Positions 45,001 to 56,055 of a stretch of DNA of 64,000 nucleotides are shown here, piece after piece. This DNA comes from Peltaster fructicola (Eukaryota > Ascomycota > Dothideomycetes), in assembly GCA_001592805.2 (NCBI GenBank), contig CP051142.1, positions 2,294,001-2,358,000 of the forward strand, in the 5' to 3' direction. The translations under genes and the position numbers were made by a program. Within the stretch, counting starts at the first letter, position 1; each line of letters opens with the position of its first letter. The notes beneath the pieces are model-generated. The model searched no databases and was not told where the DNA came from. It saw only the letters and a list, made by a program, of their open reading frames with translations.

Positions 45001-46409
45001 CACTACTAGAGAACCGCTCTTGGCATATCCGTGATAAGGCAGCGAGGACCTTGGTCGCCCTCATTCCGGAACAGGCACTATTTGCGAAATCTATCGCACG
45101 ATTGAATGAGCACAAGAGTATCGTTAGCTCGCACAACATGTTGCATGGCGTCCTCTTATGCCTAAAGCATCTTCTTCGAGCGAGCAGGCACCAACTGAGA
45201 GACGTCCTTGCTGAGGAGGATCTTACAGAAGTTCTCTTGCTGACGCAGCATTTCGCGGAGGAGACTCGCTGCTCCGTACTGCGAGAGGCTGCACAATCGG
45301 TGCATAATCAGACCCGTGGGCTCGTCTCTGAAGCGGTATCTGCTTCGGCTTTGACCTCAAAAAGCGACGATATGTCAGACCTGATGGCAGCACAGGCTCT
45401 TTCTGTGATCTCAAATCCTGCCATGGCTGACCAGTGGTTGCTCAAACGTGGTTCCTGGCTCAATAGGCAGACCAAGGAAATGTCAGAAGTCCTTCTATTC
45501 CAATGGGAAGACTACATCGCAGCATGTACCTCAGCAACCGGCGATGAATCTGTGTTCTCGAGTGTTGAGCTTGCCGGTTCCCTGTGCAATCTTGAAGCAG
45601 GCCTGCAATTGTTATGGCAGTCTCCTCGGGGTAGGCGGATATTGCTCAAGATATGTCTGCTCATATATGATTTGCTCAACGACGATGACGAGGAGCTCCG
45701 GCTGAAAGCATCGCAGGTGGCCTCCACAGTGTTGAGCTTGTCCGATAAGGACGCAATGAGTGGAAGCTTCGAACCGATCATTGCGGGCCACAAGCTCCTG
45801 GCGTTCATGGTCGCGAACTATGCCGAGTCCCAAAGGTTCGGCCAGGAATGCCGTCGAAGGGCCTTTCAGCTTGATCACTCTAATGATGAAGGACTTACAC
45901 AGCTGCTTGGTGAAGTCAACTCGCAAGATACGGACTTGTTTGCCGAGGAGAAACAAAATCTCTATCTCGACGAGGTCCTTGAGGCTAAAGCCTGGTCACA
46001 AGCAGCGAGGAAGATTGTGAGCTGCATGAGAAAGGACATCGACGATCTGGTCCGCAAAACCAATGCTGCATTGGATGCGATGATTACAAAAGCCCAAAGC
46101 TCAAAGCCCGACGCCTTTGGATGGAGCACGACTGAAGCAGTATTTCCGTTCGGCTTGAGAGTCATATATGCTGTGGAGTTCTTGCTTCATCATGTGACCA
46201 ACAGTGGTGACAGATTAAGTATTCCACCTTCGCAGCTGCGTGAGAAGTTATTGCGGTTCGAAGTCGCAGCAAAAGCTGCAGGCCTCCATCCTCTGTGGCA
46301 ATCAGAGCTGCAGCGAATCTCCAAGGTGGCCGCGGTCTCTCAGTTCAGTGCCATTCAGTCGCTTTTGAATGGTGTGGTTGGACATTTGAGCTCAGCCACG
46401 ACGTTGTGA
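42041..46409 (+). CDS. TRM732: THADA/Trm732-type tRNA 2'-O-methylation factor (DUF2428)
   Basis: Two exons, 42041-42225 and 42308-46409, encode 1428 residues; an internal ATG at 42089 would shorten it by 16. The intron has 82 nt with GTACAG acceptor. The protein is almost entirely helical and HEAT/armadillo-like. The central DUF2428 signature is visible at about 720-830: RRSAGMPSLLCGIL, then QVHAMNCLKDIL and SLPSKAWAIRNCGLMLF. In yeast Trm732 pairs with the methyltransferase Trm7 to modify position 32 of the tRNA anticodon loop; the human homologue is THADA. It acts in the cytoplasm. The size fits the family. The stop codon is 22 bp from that of the converging Ctk3 gene. Confidence 0.9.
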
Positions 46410-46431
46410 TGACTAGAGCCTGCACTCAATC

Positions 46432-47226
46432 TCAGCCAATAGGCCACGGCATGTCAGTCCACACTTTCTCGATCTGCAGACATTCTGTGCGGTTCTCGGC
46501 TTCCTCTACGATAACCACGTAGTCATCGTCTCCAAGCTCTTCATACTGTTCCCACATCTGATCGAACTGTGCGTCGTCGGCTGGATCGTCTGTAGTTTGC
46601 ACGACTGCCCATCGTCCTTCTCTTGACTTCTTATGCCTTTCACGATCTTCCTCGATCCTCTGTTCAATCTGTCGCTTGTCCGGTCGTGCTAATGTAGTGT
46701 GAGAAGTATCCTTATGGTGCGATGCAGTCTTGTCCTGCACCGGAACTGATGTGTCCACAGCCTGAGGCACTGTAGAGTGTTCCTTGTGGTCTGGCGATGC
46801 ATGTTGATCGCTGGTTTCGCGGCCTGCGATGCATTCCTCAAGTTCTGTGACTGTGTCTGGCTTGAGGTACGATTTTGCTCGGAGAAGTTGCAATACTTGC
46901 CGTACCACCTTCACATTAGCAGTTCCGCTGCCATCATCTGGTGCCACGAGGTCTATGATACGCAGGATGTCGCGCTCCATCATACGGACGTACGAGAATT
47001 CGCCAGCGTGCTTGGCTGCATCGCAGAGTGCTGGCAGGAAGTACATGATATTTGCTCGGTTGTTCATGTTGTTTCGCTCGAGCTGTTCGAGTATACACGA
47101 GTGCAGGTCGTCGCTATACTCTGCATGCTTTAGAGCGAAGTTTGCTGCCTTTGCTGCCGATGTTGTGCTCGCACTAAGGTGTTGAAGCTGCTGAGTGAAG
47201 CGCATGCGCGCATCGAAGGGATCCAT
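46432..47226 (-). CDS. CTK3: CTD kinase I gamma subunit Ctk3
   Basis: A single exon on the minus strand gives 264 residues. The N-terminal 140 residues form a CID-like helical domain: MDPFDARMRFTQQLQHLSAS, then LHSCILEQLERNNMNNRANI and VKVVRQVLQLL. These strings follow fungal Ctk3/Lsg1-type gamma subunits. The C-terminal half is charged and holds KSREGRWAVVQTTDDPADD before an acidic end, also typical. Ctk3 joins kinase Ctk1 and cyclin Ctk2 in CTDK-I, which phosphorylates Ser2 of the RNA polymerase II C-terminal repeats during elongation. It acts in the nucleus. Confidence 0.87.
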   Translation of the reverse strand: MDPFDARMRFTQQLQHLSASTTSAAKAANFALKHAEYSDDLHSCILEQLERNNMNNRANIMYFLPALCDAAKHAGEFSYVRMMERDILRIIDLVAPDDGSGTANVKVVRQVLQLLRAKSYLKPDTVTELEECIAGRETSDQHASPDHKEHSTVPQAVDTSVPVQDKTASHHKDTSHTTLARPDKRQIEQRIEEDRERHKKSREGRWAVVQTTDDPADDAQFDQMWEQYEELGDDDYVVIVEEAENRTECLQIEKVWTDMPWPIG

Positions 47227-48397
47227 GATCGCGTGCTACGAACATGGACAGCGAGCTCTGGAGGCTATCGTTGAAGCCGTATGATCAGAGCAATCGAAGA
47301 GCTTGCTGAAGGACTGGCATATGCCATGAGCACAAGTGAATGTAGAGGACGTATGTATGGCCAAGCAAGAGAATGAAGCTCCAATCACTCGACTAACCCG
47401 GCGCTAGCCTCATTAGGTTCACTTCCTTGGGAGTCTCAAGACTTCACGGCATACAAGCATCGTCTTCTCTCGCCCTTCGGACAGACTCATTACTCGATAC
47501 AAGGCTCCAATGCACTTCATTTTATGCTTCTCCATTGTGCTTAATGGCATCTCTTGTCAAGGCTATCAAATGATGGATGCGTTGCTACTGAGCCAACAAT
47601 TACAAGCCGCCATCTTTGGTGTTCGTCTAATAGACACTCCTCCCTTATACTGTATGTCGATAGCACAAAAGCAGTTATCTTGGGCTATAGACCAATGTAG
47701 CCCGGAGCTCAGGCTATTCGTCTGGGGACAGAGTATGCGAAAGTAGGTTACCATGGCTATACAGGTCAGAAGGCTACAAAGATTCCTGCAGCCAGACGTG
47801 GACGTCTTGCATCTGCTGTCGTCTCGATGTGCCTTATTATGTGCTTCAATGACAACGGTATGCGTGGCATGTGCAAGCACACCAGCTTCGTAGCCGCGAA
47901 CGTTAGCACATGCCAGCTTGCAATATACGACGCTTCCCTGAGGCCAATCTCAGGTCTGGCAGCACGATGGTTGGACGAGAGTTTCAGCATGGCGCTTTGT
48001 CGTGCTCTCACCGAACTGTTGATCCCTCAGAATATCTGGGTTACAGGTGAGTATACAACTCCATGCATGCATGGCATCGCCTGGCGCCTACGTCCATGAC
48101 AACCCTGGTCGATTGACACTATGAGAGACCTCGAAGTAGAGCATTGCGTGGTTGGGTCGACCTAGCAATAAGCTCATCGATGGCTATACGACAGAACATC
48201 AGCACAATCGAACAGCGAAAAGCGCCTCCAGCTTGAGCACGGGATTCGCTTAGCAATGGCAGAAGGCTTTTGCATTTGCCAAGGCCGAGCCCGTGACAAA
48301 ATTGTATTTATTACTCCCTCGACGCTTGTTTACCTTTTTCCTCAACCACTTGCGAACCAATCTGACATCCACAGTTCTCCTCTCTCACACATACACG
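47227..48397. other. Intergenic region, about 1.2 kb
   Basis: Lies between two divergent genes (Ctk3 and the small basic protein). A 78-codon plus-strand frame at 47510 begins with a hydrophobic stretch but has no further support. I see no RNA gene or repeat. Confidence 0.4.
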
Positions 48398-48826
48398 ATG
48401 GACAAAGAATCATTCGACAAACTCAGCGATAGAGAGGTGCATCTCTTTGCTGCCGCCTGGCTGAGCCTCGAGACACCTCCTAAGGTGAGTAGCATATCCT
48501 TCGAGACGCACGCTTTCACTGACCGTAGATAGCCTGACTACGAGAAGGTCGCAAAGATGTGCGGCTACAAAACCGCAGCCTCTGCCGGTGTCGTGTTTGG
48601 CAATGTCAAACGCAAGTTCGCAGCCGAGAACGCCAGCGAGGCCGAAGGTACTCCAGCGAAGAAAGCCAGGACTACCGCCAAGGCAACTCCAAAGAAACGT
48701 GCCGACAAGACTAAGAAGTCCATCAAGGAGGAGCACGACGATGGTGCTGAGAAGGAGACCTTCAGCCCAAAGCTAGATATCAAGGAGGAGGGATGGTCTG
48801 CACTCTTCGGCAGCTCGCCACCTTGA
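48398..48826 (+). CDS. Small basic nuclear-type protein, unknown
   Basis: Two exons, 48398-48484 and 48533-48826, encode 126 residues. The 48-nt intron has GTGAGT donor, CACTGAC branch and ATAG acceptor, and joins phase 0. The first 60 residues look like a small three-helix domain (DREVHLFAAAWLSLETPPK, then YEKVAKMCGYKTAASAGVVF), similar in look to Myb/SANT-type mini domains common in fungal proteins. A Lys/Ala/Thr-rich stretch follows (PAKKARTTAKATPKKRADK), as in histone H1-like tails. The C terminus has two copies of IKEE and ends in a tryptophan-containing segment (GWSALFGSSPP). Nuclear location and DNA binding are inferences from composition; no named family is assigned. Confidence 0.75.
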
Positions 48827-49363
48827 AGCGTCTCAGAAGCCGCCGCATCATAACTCGCTGCAGGACTGCTGTGAATGCATCGTTCAATCTTTCGACCATT
48901 TGCTCTCACACGAGAAGGGTGGTAGAGTGAGAAGTTGCACATAAGGTGAAGGAGGTGCTAGCTTTAAGCCCGCAGATCTGTGATGCACACAAGGCACTAT
49001 TGCATCCAAGACGAATGCAAACAAACTCAGTCGCTCATATGTCCTGCTCGAAGTGATTGCAAGTCCTCTCGATCGTGAACGCCATCACAATGTTCGTACG
49101 GTCGTTTCTTGGCACGGCGACAGGTATTCACCGATCATGCCTTGCTCGAGCAACGAGGTACACTGCGCGATCACGATAGCGTAGTATGGTCATTGTAACA
49201 GTCACCATCGAGACATAGATCGTAAGCTTCTTCAGCGCTGCGTTTCACAGGATCACAGACGCACTGTCATAGACGGTGAGATGTTACAGAACTAAAGATG
49301 CTACACAGTATTTACCGACGCCGAGAATATGCTACAGTATTCATCATTACATTAATAGGTAAC
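48827..49363. other. Intergenic region between converging genes
   Basis: Contains the 3' UTRs of the small basic protein gene (plus) and class VII chitin synthase gene (minus). Nothing else is recognised. Confidence 0.4.
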
Positions 49364-52300
49364 TCACATGTTCGCCAGTTCAAAGTCGATCTGCGAGTCC
49401 AAGAAAGCCCTCTTCTCTCCTTGAAGCTGACACTGAAGCTTTTGCTCCGCCAGCGCCTTCAATTGCTTCTTAGTGACGCTGTCGAGGTCGACCTCTGACA
49501 GACATTCTCTGATCGCTTGAGTGATGACTTCGTTCGTTGGTCCCTGTGTCGTGAAAGCGGCAAGAGTAGCAAGGTTGTTTGTGCTAGCTGGCCTGCTTCC
49601 TGCTCCGAATGGGGATCGAGAGCGATGTGCGGTGAGAGCAGAGGGCGAATGCAGTCCGAGGAGATTGTCCTGGCTTTGAGCTCGCGAGCCATATGGCAGT
49701 GGAGTCATGAAAGCTTCGCTGCCCATCGACATATGCCTCTGGTCCATCGCTTGTGGTGAGTCTGTGTAGCGTGGCAATGCAGGAGAGTGCAATGCATTGT
49801 ATGGACTTGGCGACTGTGGTGAGCGGTAGCTTTGCGCCAAAGGGAAGCCAGTCAGTACAGTACTAGCAGGCTTGGCTGAGTAAGTCGAGCGAATGTCGTC
49901 CATCTCATAGCCACCATCTTGGTAGAGATTACTACCTTCTTTCTCTTGAGCCATGCCACGACGACCAGCCAAGCCATGAGCAGCTGCGTAGTCGTCCCAT
50001 CGTTGTAGTGGAATCGTACGAGGGTCAAAGCCTTCGTTATCAACAGCCACAAGCTGCTTGTTGCCTTTCTCGCCAATGACGATACGCGTGTTACCCCATG
50101 AGAAGTCGTCTTGCTTCCAGAAGGAGTACACGGGCAAAACGAATGAGTAGATTGGATAGGCAAGCAAGTAGATGATCATCCATCCCACATGCTGCCACTG
50201 TCGCTTGATGATGAAAATGATAGCCTGCAGTCCATAGACTACTGCCAGCATGATAAGCGAGATGAGTGGGAATTGGCCAGTCTTTGAGGCCACTAGATAG
50301 ATGAGATATACCAGGTAGGCGCAAGTAGCGGGCAGAATAATGGTTCCGAAGAGATCGATGAAGACCACAAACCTCATGCTGAAGCAGCAGAAGCCACAGA
50401 GATCCTTGATGAACATCAGTTCTGCCAGATTGTGAATAGTAGAGTTGATCCATCGTCGTCTCTGAGACAGCAGAACACCCCACTCGGAAGGAGCCTCGGT
50501 GAGGGCGTAGGCATCTGGAATGAATTTGTAAGACATCGCTGGGAAGTGCTTGGTCATGAGTGTCGTCAAATAACGATCCTCACCAAGCGCCAGAAGGTTC
50601 TTCTTGTGCAGGGTGTCTAGGTTGTTGATAGAATACTCTTGGATGACCTTATCGGAGATGATCAATGGTCGTCCTTTGTCGGCTGTTCGTAATCGGTACA
50701 TGCAGAAACTGGGACAATGTCAGTGTGCATCAACACGTTGTGCCATACCACATACCATCCAGGAAGACAAGTGACGCTGGCGAAGAGACTCTCGAAGGCC
50801 TTGGCCAGGTGACTGGAAATGTTAGTTCTGATCTGACCGTCTTGAGGTGAACTCACTGTGAAATGTAGTACTCGTAAACCTGGATCATAGTCCACCAACT
50901 GCGCTCTTCGTTCTCCAGTGATGTCTCACCACAGATACCGGCAATCTTGACATCATGAGCACAAGCTGCAACCAGTCTGTTGAGGGAGTCCTCCTTGACC
51001 TTAGTGTCAGCGTCGACCATGAACAGATATTCGTAAAGCTCTGGATCCACTCCGATAACATTGTTGATCTGATGGAACATCTCCAGCTCCAGAGGGTTCA
51101 TGGGTGAGCGATGGTGCACGCGATTCAGGAAGCTCATCAGCAGGATCTGACTGTCTCGTTTTCCACGGTTTCCTGGTTTGGCCTTCGATTGCTCAGACTC
51201 CTTACCAACCTTGACGACAACAATGTAAGGCACGACGTTGCCCTCGTATTCGTAGAGACCGGAGTAGACCTTGCCGTAGTTCAACTGCTCGCTGCCAACA
51301 CCGACAGACTTGAATGGCAGGGCTGGAGGATCGATCTTGGGGTCGACACCAAGAATATCGAGAACAATCTTAGGAGTTGGGCGGTCATTGCCGCCTCCCA
51401 CAATCATACCATCGCAAATAACACAAATGAGCTTCCTCTTGTTGTCGTAAGCTAAGGCTGTGAGTGAATCGAGACCCTTTCGTAGTGAGTCTTCACCTTC
51501 GGTGTAGGCAGGAACTTGACAAATGACAAACTTGTCTTGCTGGGCTGGTTTGCGCTTGGATCCGAGCTGTAAAGCAGCCAAGAACTTCACAGCAATCACA
51601 GCACATAGTATGCATGTAAATGCCAGTAGAAGGTAGTTGTTGAATTGACATCTGGCTGTCTTTCGAAAGTCTGTGGTACCCAGGAAGAAAGCATTGTTCA
51701 TGCAATTCAAGCTGTTGCCACGGTCTGTCGCATTCGAGACCTTTGCCCACTGACTTGTGATATCCTGACCAGGGTTGGATTGAATGAGGTTGACAACGTC
51801 GTCAGAAAAGTAGGAGTATCCAGGGTAGTTGTTCATTAGGGTTTTCGTTGCGAAGTAGTTCGTGAGATCGTACACCCTTCCGTTGATGATGAACCACATT
51901 CTTTGATTTGCATTGCCTTGCCGATATACTTCACTGGGATCCCAGACAAGCGGTCCCTTGTAGAAGTCCTTCATCTTGGGTACCAACGTGCCAGCATACC
52001 AATTGATGTCGGCAAGAGCAGATGTCGGGTAGATATTGTCACTACCGTAGTAGTGGATCCCAACGGGGTTGTCAACAGTAGTATTCGGTCGGACCTTGAC
52101 GGTGTCATCTGTCACAAGACCAGGACATGCGACCGTCAGTGGTGGAATGATGTAATCGTCCATGCTGATACCAGCAAATGGTTCCATGTTGTCGGAGTTG
52201 GTGGGCGCACCAGTGACTCCTGAGTGATCAAGTCTCCAAAACTTCGAGATGTCGTAGACGCCGCCACGGAACGACACCCAGAAGTCGTCGTTGCCTTGGT

Positions 52301-54701
52301 GGTAACTGACTTCCTGGCGATTCCAGGCTTTATCCCAGTTTGGACATATCAGATTGCCAAAACCGATGATCCAGAAGACGACTGTTGCGTTCATCAACAC
52401 TATCAAGAACATGAGGGTGACCTTCTCTCGCCACGCCATACGAACATCTGGTCGTTTCATTCTGCCAACGAAGCTGAGCATAAAGGATGGAATCCAGAAC
52501 GTGCACATCCAGGTGAATGCAACCCAGATACGTCGACCTGTGCTAGTGGTGACCTCTTCGACATGCTTGTTCTCGGCAAGCTCAGGATCCACCTCGCCAT
52601 CGTAAGTGATGAAGTTGCGTTTGTCATCTCCTCTGTGACCAAGACCGTAATCTCCAGGTCTGACACTTTGCATTGCTGACGGAGCCATAGATTGTGCCTT
52701 GACTCCTCTTGACATGAGGTACTCCTTCGACTCGCCATATTGCGACGCAGTGTAAAAAGGGTTCTCAGGGTGTGCAGTGGGTGCGTAGCCAGGCTCCATG
52801 CCAGCAGCACCGATCATACTGCCGAGCATAGCATTTGAAGGTTGTGCTGTAGCTAGAGGGAGCATGTCGAGCATAGACTCAGCTTCCCACCATTGCGCCT
52901 CACGCATCCACACTCGTTCATTGCCGACGAAGACCTCGCCATTGCTCCAGCCACGTTCCATGATCCATGTCTCCACGCCATCACGGCCTTCGGTACAGCC
53001 AAGACGTTCATATCGGTTAACGAACTCCGCAATGTCGAAATCTGTCGTGTAGTCCAGCGCACGGTTTCTGTGGTTTGCCCATTCTGGCAGACGCCATGCA
53101 CGAATCTCGCTTGAGACACATCCGGCTGACCAGTTCATCGAGTTTGCTCCGTGAGGTCCGATAGTGGCTGGCAGATCCTCGCTAGGGTGCAAGCACAGGT
53201 GAAACCATACTCGACTGCTGGCAAGTAGGTTAGTCAGATGGAATCGACCACTCTTGCCAAGTATGATGCCTTGACCGCTGATCGGGTAAAGAATGTTGTG
53301 CAGAAAGCTTCCGGCTGTCGCCTCTGCACCGATCTTCTCCAGCACATTCTGTCGACGATCGAGATCAGCTTCGCGATCCCGTCCGAGTGCGCCAGTGTAT
53401 ATGTCTAGATCTGGCTCGTTTGCACAGACGGCATCTTTCATATCTCGCATGACGGAGCTGCCAGCGGCATTCGAAGTGATGCCATCCTCTCGCATCTCGA
53501 GATTGATGCCAGTCGAATCATCGAAGACAGTCTTGAGAGCAAGTGCCCTGCCCAAGCCCTGCTGTGGAACATGTATAACGGTAATGCTTGAGGCTTCTTG
53601 ATCTTCCGTGCCGCTTGGCGGAGTTGCAATGCCAGTTTCACTACCACTGCTCGAGCCTAGTACTCGTCCGTTATGCATCTCGCTCTTGATGGCTTCATTG
53701 GCCTTCTGAATGACCCAGTCCACCAAGGCTTCGTAAATGGCAGCAATGAGGACTTCTCGTTCTTCCGTAATGCACTTCTTGAGCAAGACATCGGTCTCGA
53801 GCTCGAGTAGGCCCTCTACTTCTTCGCAAGTTGCTTCAAGCTCGTCCTGATCGACGAGAAAGCCGAGGGCATCGCCCAGACGCAGTATCGCCGTGACCAC
53901 GCATAGCAGGTTTCGAAACTGCTTGCCCTTGATGCCGAGTGTCTTCAATCCCGTACGGAAGTCCTCGGCAGCGGCGGAATCATCGGCAGTGGGGAGGTAA
54001 GATGGTGGTCTATATGTTTCGGATTTCCTGAGCAAGCTGTACTGCTTGGGATCCTTGAGACCAAGGTATTCACGTTCCTGAGGAGATGATGGACCTGCAA
54101 GAAGGAGATAGAAGACGTCGAAGGCCCGGTAGCCCTTCTCGGCTGGCACGTCAAGCAGACCTCGTCGAGTGTTGATGCCAGCAGTTGAAAGATTAAGACT
54201 AGTTGAAATAAGCTCTCCTGCCACATTGAGGCCAAAAGTGGCGCTGAATCCTGAATAAAGCGGCTCAGATGGGTTGTAGGGTGCAGCGGCGTGCAGGAAA
54301 GGCCTGAGTACGTCGAGTGCAGTGTACAATGAGCCAGGTACGCTCAATGGTAGAGCTGAAATGAACGGAGCAAGCAATGAAGGCGTGGAGTGGTGCAACG
54401 AACCGAGCACTATTGCGGCATCCTCTGCTCTCCTGCGTGCGTGCTCCCATGCACGTCTTGCGAGCTCGGTGTCTACTGTGCCTCCAACTCTTCCATCAGG
54501 ACCAGTCTGTGTTGCTGATAGCCATGTATTGACAACGAGTGAGGTGCTGGTCTCGAGAGAGTACGGCTGTGATGAGGTGAAGGAATTGTGTAGAGCGTTC
54601 AGGAGAGTTGTGGTTGATACCTGCTGTGAGGTGTTTTGTAATGTGCTTGTACGTCGATGAGCATTCGAGTTGACACTGTATGTGCTCAAGCGGTTGGCCA
54701 T
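49364..54701 (-). CDS. csmB: Class VII chitin synthase with degenerate myosin-like domain
   Basis: Three exons on the minus strand, 50857-54701, 50756-50812 and 49364-50708, give 1748 residues; introns are 44 and 47 nt. The N-terminal 600 or so residues align in order with a myosin motor but lack a P-loop (no GESGSGKT), so the motor should not use ATP. Then come transmembrane helices, a cytochrome b5-like module ([18 protein letters not shown]), and the GT2 chitin synthase core with [17 protein letters not shown] and QRRRW (about 1383-1387). Three to four helices follow and a DEK_C-type domain ends the chain ([18 protein letters not shown]). Class VII enzymes polymerise GlcNAc from UDP-GlcNAc at hyphal tips and septa. 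The gene is divergent from class V. A GTGAGT at the stop leaves a chance of another 3' exon. Confidence 0.9.
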
Positions 54702-56055
54702 GCTGCTGATGAGAGGCGTTGCCCTCGCGGGCTCTGCAAAGGAGTCTGCTCAAAAAGTAGATGAGTACGCGTGCTGTCGTCGAGGATCAGACAGTTGTAG
54801 GCGTTGAACGAGGATTACGAAAGGATTCTGTGTTCGAGATGAGCAAACGAGTGTGTGGAAGTAAGTGCAATAGACGAATTGATCATGAAATCATGGTCGA
54901 ACGGACAAAACACCATAGCAGATCGTGAGATGTCTTCGTTCAGCGAACTAGGGGTCTCTCTCATTGGCTTGCGAAATCCTTCGGCAAACACACGCTAGCC
55001 GCTGTCGTCCAAGGCTTCCTGCACCCTCCCAAGCTCAAAACACAACACATATGCGTTGCACGAGCAGTGAGCGATACCTCTCCTCTGCCTTGTATTCCTA
55101 ACCCTTGCAACATATCACCAAGACAACAACGACAGCCAGCACACATCTGTTCGTTCGTATACACGGCGAGGCTGACAATTCTCGCTTTGCCATCGACGGA
55201 CAGGCTATGCGTAGATCCATTTCGCCACACTCGTACTCGATAGCTCCTCTATTTTTGAAACGCTCCTCAACAGCACACTGGTACGTTCCCTCAGTTCCGT
55301 CCATTACGCGTCGACCATAAGTGTATGCCAGCACTTAGCTGCTCGCAAGTGGACGGACTTCTTCACTGCAGTATGCAGCACATACCGCCTGTGAACCACT
55401 ATACCCTGCTCTTTGGTCGTCTTTGAGCACGAATCTGCGGAGACTCATGCGAATGTGCAGTTCGACAGGGATATTCTGAGTTTGTGCTTAGCGGCACGCT
55501 ATCCAGCGATACCCATGCAGGTCATCGTGTTTTGTTGTGGCGCCACGAGGGTCATAACATTGGAAGTCATCATCCGGCGACGGTTGCGATGGCAAAGAGT
55601 ATCGTCTCTTGCATAGAGGCGGAAGCAGTGTGGCGGCCTAGAGGAGTAGACCCGTATTGTGCAAATGCGTCAAGTCCCGCTCGTGGACCAGTATTGGTGA
55701 TCTTCCTGTAGTGGGAATATCTTTGGAGCCAATGTTAGCGCGATCAGGAGTTTAGTGCTGTCCTCAGAATAATGTGGAATGAAGAATGATCGTAACGTGC
55801 TTGCCATCACTCAACATACTCTCACTCTACCTTGCATTCGCCTATACACTACAGTCTTGTCTCCATCATTCGTTTTGGTGCGGTCGTAGTGTCTGATTCT
55901 TCTTGCTCACAACCAGAGTGCTTACGACGAGATCCTTCAAGTGGCAGCAGACCTACCAAGTGCTTCCACAGGATAATCATCACACAGCCACCTCGACTGT
56001 CGTCTCTTCTTCGATATAGGCCATAGGGCCTTCTACTCACGACGTCACGCCAATC
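54702..56055. promoter_or_regulatory. Bidirectional promoter region of the chitin synthase pair
   Basis: A 1,354-bp region lies between the two start codons of the divergent chitin synthase genes. It should contain both promoters and leaders, which would allow joint control. C/T-rich stretches near 55,800-56,000 look like the class V leader. Open frames of 60-89 codons here lack any recognisable product. No transcription factor site is claimed. Confidence 0.5.

Noticed and set aside
47510-47746. Possible small secreted protein beginning MHFILCFSIVLNG
   Set aside because: The hydrophobic stretch lacks a basic n-region and a clear cleavage site, and the remainder shows no conserved look; one weak signal is not enough.
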